Shown here: positions 35,001 through 41,795 of the stretch, one piece after another
Numbering within the stretch: the first letter of the stretch is position 1
Layout of the letters: the number at the start of each line of letters is the position of its first letter
Assembly (NCBI RefSeq): GCF_000718165.1
Contig: NZ_JOEY01000017.1
Span: forward strand, 62,001 to 126,000
DNA: 64,000 nt
Direction: 5' to 3'
DNA from: Streptomyces fulvoviolaceus
Lineage (GTDB): Bacteria; Actinomycetota; Actinomycetes; Streptomycetales; Streptomycetaceae
Notes under the pieces: model-generated
Database searches by the model: none
Told to the model about the DNA's origin: nothing
What the model saw: only the letters and a program-made list of their open reading frames with translations
Position numbers and translations under genes: made by a program

Positions 35001-36263
35001 GGCCGCGTCCCGGACCAGCTCGGTGGTCTTGCCGCCCAGCGACATCACCGCGTTGTACGACACCCAGCACAGGTCGGACGTCTTGTCCTTCTTGGCCGTG
35101 TTGTTGGGAGTTCCGGCCTTGAGCGTCTTGCGGTCGTCCTGGCAGGCGCGGTAGCGGCGCTCGATGTAGCCGGGGTCGTACGACCAGCCCTCTCCGATCC
35201 AGGAAGCCTGGGGCGAGGAGACCGCCGTACGGCCGTCCACTGTCTGCGAGCTGTAGTCGAAGGAAATCTTGGGTGTTGGTCCCGCGGGAGGGGCCGGCAC
35301 GGTCAGCGGGTAGGACCAGGTGAACGCACCCGCCGATCCGCCCGCCTCCCACTTGCCGTCCGAGGCGAGCGGCGTCGCCTTGAAGCTGCCGCCACCGCTG
35401 GTGCCGGAGTCCACCGCGCCGACGACCGCCGTACTGCTGCCCGCGGCGGCTACCGGCGTCGCCGTTCGGTAAGTCACCTGGACCACACCGGAGTTCGCGG
35501 GTGCCGTGGACTCCGCCGAGGCGGTCGTCACCGTGCCGTCGGCCGTTGGGTCGACCGTGGCCGTGAGCGACGTCGACGCCGTGTCGTTCGTCGTCTCCAG
35601 TTCCTCGTACGTCTGGCACGCCTCGTCGTCGGGCGTGGTCAGGTAGCAGTCGGGGAACTGAACGAAGCGGAGTCGGGACGCCCATTCGGCGCCGTAGAGG
35701 CTTCTGAACTTGGAGTAGTCCAGCTTGACGGAGACGGGCACCGAGCCACTGGCGGGTGCCTCCACGACCACTACGGCACCGTCAACGCCCTGCCCGGTTG
35801 CGGTGGTTCGCTCCGGGATCGTGACCTGCCAGGTCCCCGTCGGCGCCGGCTGGTCGGTGGCCTGGCCGAGGCTCACCGGCAAGGTGCCGGCGGGGCTCAG
35901 CGCCGCCTGTTGTCCACTCGTGGCAGCCGTTCGGGCCGAGGCCGTCGTCGTGGTCGAGCCGAAGTTGACCGGCGCTGTGCCCGCGGGTGTGGTCGTCGTG
36001 TTGGCCGGCGCGGCGAGCAGGTCCGTGGGCACCTTGGCCCGCAGCGACCACCGGTCCCGGCTGATTTTCTTGCCCAGGACCGGCGTCTCCTGCTCAAGCT
36101 CCTCCAGGGTCACGGTCTCGCGCCCGATCTCCGCCTTCGCCGGATCCGGGGGCAGAGCCATCGCCTGCGCGGGAAGCAGCCCGACCAACAGCGCGGCAGC
36201 CGTGACCGGTACGGCTGTGCGCGCCACGCGGCGCCTGCGAGCATGCGGAAGTCGATCGAACAC
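29055..36263 (-). CDS. Secreted RHS-repeat polymorphic toxin with Hint domain and colicin D-like tRNase tip
   Basis: 2402-residue protein. A signal peptide (residues 1-37, basic RRRRVAR then a hydrophobic stretch ending AQAMA) sends it out through Sec. After Thr/Ala-rich and SpvB-like N-terminal parts come many YD/RHS repeats forming the shell (for example YDALGRLVKG, YEYDARGNRVKV). The core ends near residue 1985 with the hallmark NGYAYSSNSPVSFSDPSGL. A Hint/intein-like domain follows (about 2153-2292: CFLAGTDVLMADGS, TFEHPFW, HTYYVLAGDTPVLVHN), with N-terminal Cys, TxxH and C-terminal His-Asn, which should cleave itself. The last 110 residues resemble the colicin D tRNase: HHFKHAEDFGI, FVKNPGNVQIAGTYRG, HYVDLNSGRHVSVDLDSGK. 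GTG at 36263 follows GGGGGACC. The immunity gene follows with a one-base overlap. Targets are probably kin or competitor cells; tRNA cleavage is inferred from the family. Confidence 0.88.
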   Translation of the reverse strand: MFDRLPHARRRRVARTAVPVTAAALLVGLLPAQAMALPPDPAKAEIGRETVTLEELEQETPVLGKKISRDRWSLRAKVPTDLLAAPANTTTTPAGTAPVNFGSTTTTASARTAATSGQQAALSPAGTLPVSLGQATDQPAPTGTWQVTIPERTTATGQGVDGAVVVVEAPASGSVPVSVKLDYSKFRSLYGAEWASRLRFVQFPDCYLTTPDDEACQTYEELETTNDTASTSLTATVDPTADGTVTTASAESTAPANSGVVQVTYRTATPVAAAGSSTAVVGAVDSGTSGGGSFKATPLASDGKWEAGGSAGAFTWSYPLTVPAPPAGPTPKISFDYSSQTVDGRTAVSSPQASWIGEGWSYDPGYIERRYRACQDDRKTLKAGTPNNTAKKDKTSDLCWVSYNAVMSLGGKTTELVRDAASGSDPEKDTEVYRPQQDDGTRVEHRVGGTNDDNNGEYWVVTTKDGTQYYYGQNSVGGGHATTNSVSTAPVFGNHPGEPCNATAFADSRCGAGKQQAWRWGLDKIVDVHGNTMIVNWTQETNYYAVRKKFKSPEQYDRYAYPTSVEYGMRPDSLTKPSATVDFNVKQRCLKSETACTSANFAKTDDPGAYRPWWDTPGNLNCKSSSKLCPPFPSFWTQMRLDTVTTKAARAGQTGLGLVDKYTLRQSFPADWYDTSPGLWLNSITRTGYAPGDTTGTLQSENGISFAPYTVGSTAPLHARLKDRQLPNLVPRSKTDQRPGFTRPRIGTVSTEYGGDIEVEYTGGCATEPAEDKGKSNGTCYPVRWSPDGDDKTPAKVWFNKYVVDSVTETDKVTSHGVPVTTKYRYDGSAWAKTDDEFTRPALRTYSDWRGYRQVEVTKGAKSISEQGDPQTQSRSMTRYFQGIGGEVKDSKSTYTLLADDAPQYAGMTAETITYRDSDGQQLKRTLNYPWSKQTASRARENEDGTTADPLLAHRTGVKRTDEIQTVDDESWRAVRTLTTVDDTYGLPVQVETAVVKPNGTGETLSDQTCTVTKYLHNTTAWLIGLPKEQRSTGTSCAGYSAADPATKLKSAAQYSYDDLAYEATPTKGMVTLKAEIDGAGTAYSLGTRTTYDPLGRVRTVTAPGTGTTESQYTPADAGGPVTQVKSINAKSQTTTTTFDPGRGLALSSTDPNGRVTRNEYDALGRLVKGWSPSRSDGKSPSVTIDYQPATATASENKPAAVIVKALKDDGSYSTGVTLFDGLAREVQTQTEAHGPGRIIVDTTYNDHGLVDKKTSGYLAKSEPTASLFAPRSLSLIPSWTKYRYDGLEREVRASVYHSGDYKYATYTTYSLTSTYVNPVGSTAPRTRMYHDALGRVTSLKHYTQDDSGSSAGRTTTYEYDARGNRVKVTDPAGNIWSYTYDARARVTSATDPDTGTTETAYDAADRPNWVKNARQRETFTEYDVLGRVKYVRLDSANATPVREYAYDEASGGIGQPSSTKRHTDTGDYINRVTGYDAEYHVTGSETEIPANSMTTGLSGKYSYAYTYTPTGKPQSVTLPAVGGLTQEKVVTRYNGDGLVESTSGQTWYTADATYSPYGEVLRTVSGSQPYRVWTTNFVDPHTGRLQRTVADRETADPHRITDSYYSYDTSGTITSNTRQLGDPATGTWDTQCFTYDVLGELVHAWTSSVTPAGNGTGCKAANGTAWGHRTDYATSSGPVTDAPDAATDSTSPDSTLSSTLSAAAPDAATVSTGTTAYRQSFTFDWLGNRATMTEQDVTYTYGYGKTVAATPTTPAYKTQPHTMAWVSSNPSGKGGSYTYDATGNTEVRDLYNTTQNLVWTPENKLDSITDDGKKTTYVYDADGNRLLENSPSGSTLYLGETELTTDSTGTITKASRSYGQAGAPTVVRTTTNGSTTGHKLSVLLADHLGTANTSVDMASGQTVTRRAFKPYGEVRGTKPTAWPNKRSYLGVGIDDTATGLTHIGAREYDQNSGRFLSADPLLVIADPLQMNGYAYSSNSPVSFSDPSGLCRRDICGDGYPVAGDGKRAGYTGQRKGEKPCTSCNGPSSSYNYDPTEIFPGVSIPTKWKGRDEFIDRFYAYVHTVRSTNGVLPGYLTDETNPDGAQQQLGYWGLNVCWAMKSCPRAVMTNFHNMSMGMAAATSAIGGPSDGPGAGRITIGGRPGKGIAGGCTQCFLAGTDVLMADGSTKDIEDIRVGDEVKAADPRTGESGPRKVTRLIITEHDKHFNELSIATDDGIEKLTATFEHPFWSPSEGNWVEAGSLKPGMTLLTDEGATVIVTGNRSFTKHARTYNLTVDDLHTYYVLAGDTPVLVHNSGPGCGSAWIDSNSIPHHFKHAEDFGIMGKESKATKQAFVGAIGDFVKNPGNVQIAGTYRGTPARHYVDLNSGRHVSVDLDSGKMLGAWKSDPGSDQFWYLTMHGKL

Positions 36264-36328
36264 GACGAGGTCCCCCGGACCGGTTGGAGCGGGGCCGGTG
36301 ACAGACCACGCGTGACGACTTATCAGAC

Positions 36329-36356
36329 AGCGTAGATTCTGTGATCACTCTGTGAA
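36329..36356 (-). promoter_or_regulatory. Candidate promoter of the RHS toxin gene
   Basis: On the minus strand TTCACA (36356-36351), 16 bases, then TACGCT (36334-36329), close to the TTGACA/TANNNT pattern used by the main sigma factor. It lies 66 bases before the toxin start. The spacer contains the palindrome GTGATCAC. Confidence 0.45.
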
Positions 36357-36394
36357 GCAAAGCCAGAGGCGACATGACGATGTGATCATCGTCA
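36341..36394. promoter_or_regulatory. Paired TGATCA-centred palindromes in the divergent toxin promoter region
   Basis: GTGATCAC (36341-36348) sits between the candidate -35 and -10 of the toxin gene. A longer palindrome, TGACGATG-TGAT-CATCGTCA (36375-36394), has its TGATCA centre 41 bases away, about four helical turns. The spacing on one face of the DNA suggests two sites for one dimeric regulator that could repress the toxin gene by looping or cooperative binding. The regulator is not identified. Confidence 0.45.
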
Positions 36395-36752
36395 CGGTGT
36401 GTAACGCATCGCTACGCTTCGAATGCGCGCGAAAGGTGAATATCACTTTACTTGGGGTTAATTACCCCGTTGCTCATGATTAGAGAATGCGGTGGTTTTT
36501 AGTAATAAACAGCAAGCAAATTAGCGGCACTTGCGGGTGTTTAATGCCTTTCTGGGCCGTCCTCCTCAAGCGCTTGAGGCCCACCACGGTGCCCGTGGCC
36601 TCGCAGTCCAGGGGCGGCCCCCGGCCCCTCATGCCCCGCCGGTGACATCTCCACAGGGTGACGACAGTTCCTTCATAGGTCATGATCTGCTGGCCCGGCC
36701 GCGCCCTGTCCTGCGTCGCCGAGGGGAACGAGGGGGAAGGGGAACCCGCCCG
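36395..36752. other. Divergent intergenic region, partly AT-rich
   Basis: The stretch 36420-36540 is far richer in A/T than the rest of the window (for example GGGGTTAATTACCCC and TTTTTAGTAATAAACAG). It probably holds the promoter of the secreted gene that starts at 36753. GGGGTTAATTACCCC, near 36456-36470, is itself an inverted repeat. I see no open frame with coding character here, although the reading frame of the downstream gene stays open upstream. Confidence 0.5.
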
Positions 36753-39700
36753 ATGACGCGCAACTGGGGCCGCGTGCCCGGCCGTCGGGCCGGTGCGGCA
36801 CTGCTCGCCGCCGCGGTCACCACGACCGGCATCGTTTACGCCGGTTTCCGGCTGAGCGACGACGTCACGCACGAAGGCGGTGGCCGCGACGGCCACGCCA
36901 CGACTGTCACCGAGTCCGCGGCGCTCACCAAGGCCGCGCGGACCGGGAAGGCCGTCGAGGTGACGGCAGCGCGCACCGCGCGTTCGACGACGTGGGCCCG
37001 ACCCGACGGCCAGATGATGAAGCGGCTGCACTCCTCCCCGATCCGGGCCAAGGTGGGCGGCGAGTGGAAGAAGATCGACCCGAGTCTGCACCGCACCGAG
37101 CAGGGGTGGGAGCCGCAGGCCACCAACACCCGGATGGTCTTCTCCGCCGGGTCCGACGGGCGGAGCGAGCAGCGGGCGTCCCGCTCGACCGTTCAGCGGG
37201 TCTCCCTGGTGAAGAGCGCTGCCGCGGACACCGGCACTCCCCTGGCCACGCTGTACGTCGGCGGCGGCGACTACGCGATCCAACTGACCTGGCCGGACGC
37301 CGTGCCGACGCCGATCGTCGACGGCAACCGGATCCTGTACCCGGAGATCTTCCCGGGCGGCGACCTGGTGCTGACGGCGGACGACGACGGCTTCGGTCAG
37401 GTCCTCGTCGTCAAGAACCGGCAGGCCGCGTCCGACCCCCATGTGCAGCAGATGGCCTACGGCCTGCACTCTGCCGATCTCACCTTCCGGCTGGATCCGC
37501 TGTCGCGCATGGTCACCGCGGTGAACGCCTACGGCGACGAGGTCGCCGTCTCCCCCACCCCACTGATGTGGGACAGCAGCGGCGCCCCCGCCGTCACCGA
37601 CGGCACCGTCGGCGCGACCGCCCAGCCGACGGAGTCCGAGTCCCCGGACCCGACGGACTTGCCGAGTGAGACACCCTCGGACACCCCGAGCCCCTCCGAG
37701 GAGGAGGTCGAGTCCGACGAGCAGAGCGACACCGACATCGAGGTCCTGCCCTCGGACAGCGACGGCCCGGAACCAACCGTCTCGGACTCCCCGCTGCCGA
37801 GCCCGCCCGCGAAGCCGACCCCCGAACCGTCCCAGACCGGCTCCGCCGCGACGCTGAGTCTGCCCTCCCTGAACGGGCCGTCGCCGGACTCGCGCGGTGA
37901 CCTCGTGGAGGCGGACCTGTCCACGGGCCAGTGGACGCTCACACCCGACCAGGACTTCCTGAGCGACCCCGCCACCACCTACCCGGTCTTCATCGACCCG
38001 TCGGTCAAGAAGCACACCCAGGACTGGACCACGGCCTACGACCGCCACCCCAAAGCCACGTTCTACAACGGCAAGGACTTCAACAAGGGCGGCACGCACG
38101 AGGCCCGCGTCGGCTTCGAGTCGGACACCTGGGGCACTTCGCGGTCGTTCTTCAACATCGAGTTCGACAAGGATCTCAAGGGCACCAAGATCACCAGCGC
38201 CAAACTGCGCATGCTGGAGACCTACGCCTGGTCCTGCCAGGCCCGCTCGATGAGCGTGCACCTCACCAGCGAGATCGACTCGCACACGAACTGGAACAAC
38301 GCGCCCGAGCTGCACGACGGCAACAAGCTGGCCACCAAGAGCTTCGCGCACGGCTACAAGTCCAGCTGCGGCAACGACTTCGAGCGCTTCGACGTGAAGA
38401 AGGGCGCGCAGAAACAAGCCGACGCGGGCGAGGAAATGATCACCTTCGGGCTGCGTGCGCGAGACGAGGACGCGCAATACGCGTGGAAGAAGTTCCAGGC
38501 CAACGGCGACTACGCACCCACGCTCGAACTCGTCTACAACCGCAAGCCGTCGATCGTCCCCAACTCACTCGACCTCGGCCCCGAGGGCAAGTGCACCACC
38601 ACCAAGCCGTACGTCCGCATGGGCTCCGGCGACCTGACGTTCACGGCCAAGGCCACCGACAAGGACAAGAACCTCGACTACCTCGACTTCGATCTGTGGG
38701 AGATGAACAAGTGGGCCGCCACCGGCGACCTGCTGAAGTCCACCGGCAAGGTCTCCGCAGGCATTGACACCGGCACCGCGCTGCGCACCACCGACAAGTT
38801 CTCCACCAGCGGACTCAAGAGCGGCGCAACATACTCCTGGCGGGTCCGGGCCTTCGACGACGTCGGCCCCAGCGCAGCTTCCGCCTGGTACCCGAAGAAG
38901 CCCTGCCGGTTCGTCCTCGACACCACCGCGCCCCGCCCGCCCAAGGTGTCCTCCACCGACTTCCCCAACGCGGACGGCAGCGAGAACGGCTTCGGCAGCG
39001 GCGCAGAGGACGCCACCTGGTCCACCAAGAAGTTCGGCACCCCCGGCACTTTCACCGTGCGCGCCGTGAACGCCGACGTCAAACGCTACGAGTACGGCTA
39101 CAACTCGCCCAGCTACACCGGCAGCGTCCCTCGCACCCCCGGCTCGTCCACCATCCTCAGCGCCACCATCAGCGACGCCAAGCCGCCCACCGCCGGACCC
39201 AACGTGCTCTACGTCCGCACCGTCGACAGCGCCGACAACGTCTCCGAGCCGACCAAGTACTTCTTCTACGTCACCCCGCGCGACCAGGCCGACAAGGTCG
39301 GCGACTTCACGGGTGACCTGCTGCCCGACATGATGGTGGTCACCGAGGCCGGCAACCTCGCCCTCTACCCCTCCCAGGCCACGGTGACCGACCTGAGCAA
39401 AGGCACCGGCGACCTGGACTACTCGATGCCAGGGGCTTACCGGGCGAATCCCGACAAGGACCCCGACGGCGACGATCTGCCGCCCTACGTAGCCGCTCCC
39501 AACGGCCATTTCAAGGGCGCCCTGATCACCCACAACGGCGACATCTACGGCGGTGACGGCCTCCAGGACCTCGTCGTCCGGGTCGGCGGCAGGCTCTGGG
39601 TCTACCCGGGCGACGGCTACGGCGCCGTCAACATCGACAGACGGCAGGAGATCCTGCTGCCGTCGGACGCCCCGAGCCTCTCGTCCCTGACCCAGATCGT

Positions 39701-40217
39701 CGCCGCCGGCGACATCACCGGCGACGGCCGCACGGACTTCCTCGCCACGGTCGGCGACGAGTTGTGGGCCTTCACCGGCTACCACGGGGCAACGGTCGAC
39801 CAGGCGATCCGCCTGTCCTCCGCCTCCTGGACCAATCGCGACCTGGTGACCGTCGCGGACGTCAGCGGTGACGGTGTCTCCGACATGGTCTACCGCTCCG
39901 ACACATCCGGGCGACTGCTGCTCCGCAAGGGCATCGCCGCGAGCGGCGGCGGGACCGACCTCAACTCCCTGTCGTCCGCAGCGAACTCCTCGGGCGGGGC
40001 GGACGCCGAGTACGGCGCCTCCGGCTGGCTCAGCGCCGATGTCCCGCTGCTGATGGGTACGCCCAGCGCCGACGCCGACACGATCCCCGACATCTGGGCC
40101 GTCCGCTCCGACGGCTCCGTGCGGTTCTTCTCGGGCAGCAAGACCGCGCTGTCGGGCTCCGGCACTGAGATCGTCACGGCGAACAGCTACTGGCAGACAC
40201 GGATCGCCATCGGGTGA
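36753..40217 (+). CDS. Secreted DNRLRE and FG-GAP repeat protein, divergent partner of the RHS toxin
   Basis: 1154-residue exported protein. A basic N-terminus and hydrophobic stretch (about 11-33) form a signal or anchor. An N-terminal domain (about 60-300) is followed by a Ser/Pro/Glu-rich linker (about 305-385). A DNRLRE domain (about 400-600) has HPKATFYNGKDFNKGGTHEA and RSFFNIEFD. Fibronectin-III-like segments follow (about 620-830), and then FG-GAP repeats with Asp-rich loops (VGDFTGDLLPDMMVV, AGDITGDGRTDFLAT, VADVSGDGVSDMVY). In Streptomyces this architecture is often encoded next to RHS/YD-repeat proteins, as here. It may help deploy or anchor the toxin, or act on its own as a surface adhesin. 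ATG at 36753 follows GGGGAA; codons further upstream have no coding character. Confidence 0.82.
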   Translation: MTRNWGRVPGRRAGAALLAAAVTTTGIVYAGFRLSDDVTHEGGGRDGHATTVTESAALTKAARTGKAVEVTAARTARSTTWARPDGQMMKRLHSSPIRAKVGGEWKKIDPSLHRTEQGWEPQATNTRMVFSAGSDGRSEQRASRSTVQRVSLVKSAAADTGTPLATLYVGGGDYAIQLTWPDAVPTPIVDGNRILYPEIFPGGDLVLTADDDGFGQVLVVKNRQAASDPHVQQMAYGLHSADLTFRLDPLSRMVTAVNAYGDEVAVSPTPLMWDSSGAPAVTDGTVGATAQPTESESPDPTDLPSETPSDTPSPSEEEVESDEQSDTDIEVLPSDSDGPEPTVSDSPLPSPPAKPTPEPSQTGSAATLSLPSLNGPSPDSRGDLVEADLSTGQWTLTPDQDFLSDPATTYPVFIDPSVKKHTQDWTTAYDRHPKATFYNGKDFNKGGTHEARVGFESDTWGTSRSFFNIEFDKDLKGTKITSAKLRMLETYAWSCQARSMSVHLTSEIDSHTNWNNAPELHDGNKLATKSFAHGYKSSCGNDFERFDVKKGAQKQADAGEEMITFGLRARDEDAQYAWKKFQANGDYAPTLELVYNRKPSIVPNSLDLGPEGKCTTTKPYVRMGSGDLTFTAKATDKDKNLDYLDFDLWEMNKWAATGDLLKSTGKVSAGIDTGTALRTTDKFSTSGLKSGATYSWRVRAFDDVGPSAASAWYPKKPCRFVLDTTAPRPPKVSSTDFPNADGSENGFGSGAEDATWSTKKFGTPGTFTVRAVNADVKRYEYGYNSPSYTGSVPRTPGSSTILSATISDAKPPTAGPNVLYVRTVDSADNVSEPTKYFFYVTPRDQADKVGDFTGDLLPDMMVVTEAGNLALYPSQATVTDLSKGTGDLDYSMPGAYRANPDKDPDGDDLPPYVAAPNGHFKGALITHNGDIYGGDGLQDLVVRVGGRLWVYPGDGYGAVNIDRRQEILLPSDAPSLSSLTQIVAAGDITGDGRTDFLATVGDELWAFTGYHGATVDQAIRLSSASWTNRDLVTVADVSGDGVSDMVYRSDTSGRLLLRKGIAASGGGTDLNSLSSAANSSGGADAEYGASGWLSADVPLLMGTPSADADTIPDIWAVRSDGSVRFFSGSKTALSGSGTEIVTANSYWQTRIAIG

Positions 40218-40307
40218 CGCGGGTGGGCTCCGCATCTCTCGCGGATGCGGAGCCCACCATGTGCCACCGTCCAGCAGGAACCCGTATCCCCCCACAGCTC
40301 AAGGACC

Positions 40308-40553
40308 ATGAACGAAGAAACGTTCCTTCAAGACAACTCGGCCGAGGCGGGACCACAGCGCGAGAACACCACAGGTGTGCGGGTGGCCCACACCCTCCTG
40401 TGGATTCAGGCTGCGGCTCTGGTTCTCTTCGCCGCCGCACTCGCCTGGGCAGTCACCCTCATGGGCGGGGGCTGGTACCTGCTCGGCGGCGCGCTCTTCG
40501 TCTGCGGTCCGCTCCCGCTCTGGTATTTCCTCACGGACCGCCGAGGCCGATAA
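40308..40553 (+). CDS. Small membrane protein of unknown function
   Basis: 81-residue protein with a polar N-terminal 25 residues, then two membrane helices (about 27-50 LLWIQAAALVLFAAALAWAV and 53-73) and a basic end TDRRGR, so both ends are probably cytoplasmic. ATG at 40308 is preceded by AAGGACC. It lies 90 bases after the FG-GAP protein and converges on the acyltransferase gene 18 bases away. I do not recognise a family. Codon use is typical of the genome, so it is probably real. Confidence 0.65.
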   Translation: MNEETFLQDNSAEAGPQRENTTGVRVAHTLLWIQAAALVLFAAALAWAVTLMGGGWYLLGGALFVCGPLPLWYFLTDRRGR

Positions 40554-40571
40554 GGAGACTAGCCCGTCTGA

Positions 40572-41795
40572 TCAGCCCTTTCGCCGAGAACCCCCACGCT
40601 GCACCCCGTTCGGCCACAGCCGAGGCTTCCGTTTCGCCGCCAGGTCCTCGATCCAGCCGACTCCCAGGATCGCGAGGCCGATCAGCGGCCACACCAGGAC
40701 GAACATCCAGATCATGTACGTCGAGTCGAGCGCGGCCACCGCGCGGTCGCCCTGCATGAAGGAGAGGTTGTAGGCCTGGTCGATGAGCGGGACCGTGGCC
40801 ATGATCAGCATGTTGTGCCACAGGTAGATCGTGACCGCGCGGTTGTTGGAGAGCGTGACCAGTTTGTCCCAGCGGGCCAATCGGCCCGGCAGCTCCTGCC
40901 ACGACGGTGAGTACTGGAGCAGGATCACCACGAAGCCGAAGGACCAGGTCGCCTGGGCCAGCGGGATGTCGTTCAGGTCCCAGCCGTCCGGGCCCAGGTG
41001 GCCCGACGCCCACCACAGGCCGAAAGCCATCAGCAGGGTCGAGCAGGAGACGGCCACATAGCGCGGGACCTTCGCGAGGACGCCCTCGTGGTGGGCGAAG
41101 CCCAGGACCCAGCAGCCGCCGTAGACCGTGAAGTCCGATACCGCGTTGCCCGTTTCGCCGGGGATCGTGACGAGGCCCGTGCCCAGCACCGCCGTCAGAC
41201 CCAGCGGCGCCAGCAGCGTCACCCACGGTGCCCTGCGGAACGCCCACAGCAGCAGCGGGGACGCGATCACGAACCAGAGGTAAGCGCGCAGGTACCAGAG
41301 CACGCCCGCCGCCTGCACCGCCCACGTGTTCTCCAGCAGGCCCGACTTGGAGCCGATGCTCCAGGGAAAGGGCGGGGCGCCGAACGGGACGATGTAGTTG
41401 AACAGTTCGACCAGGCCCAGGACGCCGCTGTGGTCCGGGTCCTTCGACAGGTCCCAGCCCCCCGCGAACATCAGCGTCAGCACCACCGCGCTGAACGCCC
41501 AGAGCGGGGGCAGCAGGCGACGGACACGGCCCTTGATCACGCCCCACGCCGGGCGGTTCAGCGAGCGCGCCATCAGCGAGCCCGCCAGCGCGAACATCAC
41601 GCCCATGGAGGGGAACAGGACCGTCAGCCAGGCCCAGCCGAACAGGTGGTACACGACCACCCGGACCAGGGCTATCGACCTCAACAGGTCCAGGTAGCGG
41701 TCGCGGCCCGGCTTCTTCGGAGCCGGGGGAACAGAAGGCTCGGGCGTCCGCTGCTGCGGGATGTCGTACGACGGCTGTGTGTGTTCCTGTGTCAT
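40572..41795 (-). CDS. Membrane acyltransferase (acyltransferase family 3), third gene of the mat operon
   Basis: 407-residue integral membrane protein with about ten helices, of the OafA/ExoZ-type acyltransferase family that moves acetyl or succinyl groups onto surface sugars. It starts with a Pro-rich cytoplasmic tail, then RDRYLDLLRSIALVRVVVYH, which holds the family's R-x10-H pattern (YHLFGW); RVRRLLPPLW and SNNRAVTIYLWHNML are further family blocks. Its ATG overlaps the matB stop (ATGA). Co-transcription with a polysaccharide synthase suggests that it decorates the polymer, for example by O-acylation of poly-N-acetylglucosamine; this is inferred from context. Confidence 0.85.
   Translation of the reverse strand: MTQEHTQPSYDIPQQRTPEPSVPPAPKKPGRDRYLDLLRSIALVRVVVYHLFGWAWLTVLFPSMGVMFALAGSLMARSLNRPAWGVIKGRVRRLLPPLWAFSAVVLTLMFAGGWDLSKDPDHSGVLGLVELFNYIVPFGAPPFPWSIGSKSGLLENTWAVQAAGVLWYLRAYLWFVIASPLLLWAFRRAPWVTLLAPLGLTAVLGTGLVTIPGETGNAVSDFTVYGGCWVLGFAHHEGVLAKVPRYVAVSCSTLLMAFGLWWASGHLGPDGWDLNDIPLAQATWSFGFVVILLQYSPSWQELPGRLARWDKLVTLSNNRAVTIYLWHNMLIMATVPLIDQAYNLSFMQGDRAVAALDSTYMIWMFVLVWPLIGLAILGVGWIEDLAAKRKPRLWPNGVQRGGSRRKG

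Noticed and set aside
32238..36335. Long plus-strand open frames inside the RHS gene
   Set aside because: The minus strand carries signal peptide, YD repeats, Hint and toxin domains throughout; the plus-strand frames are low-complexity shadows.
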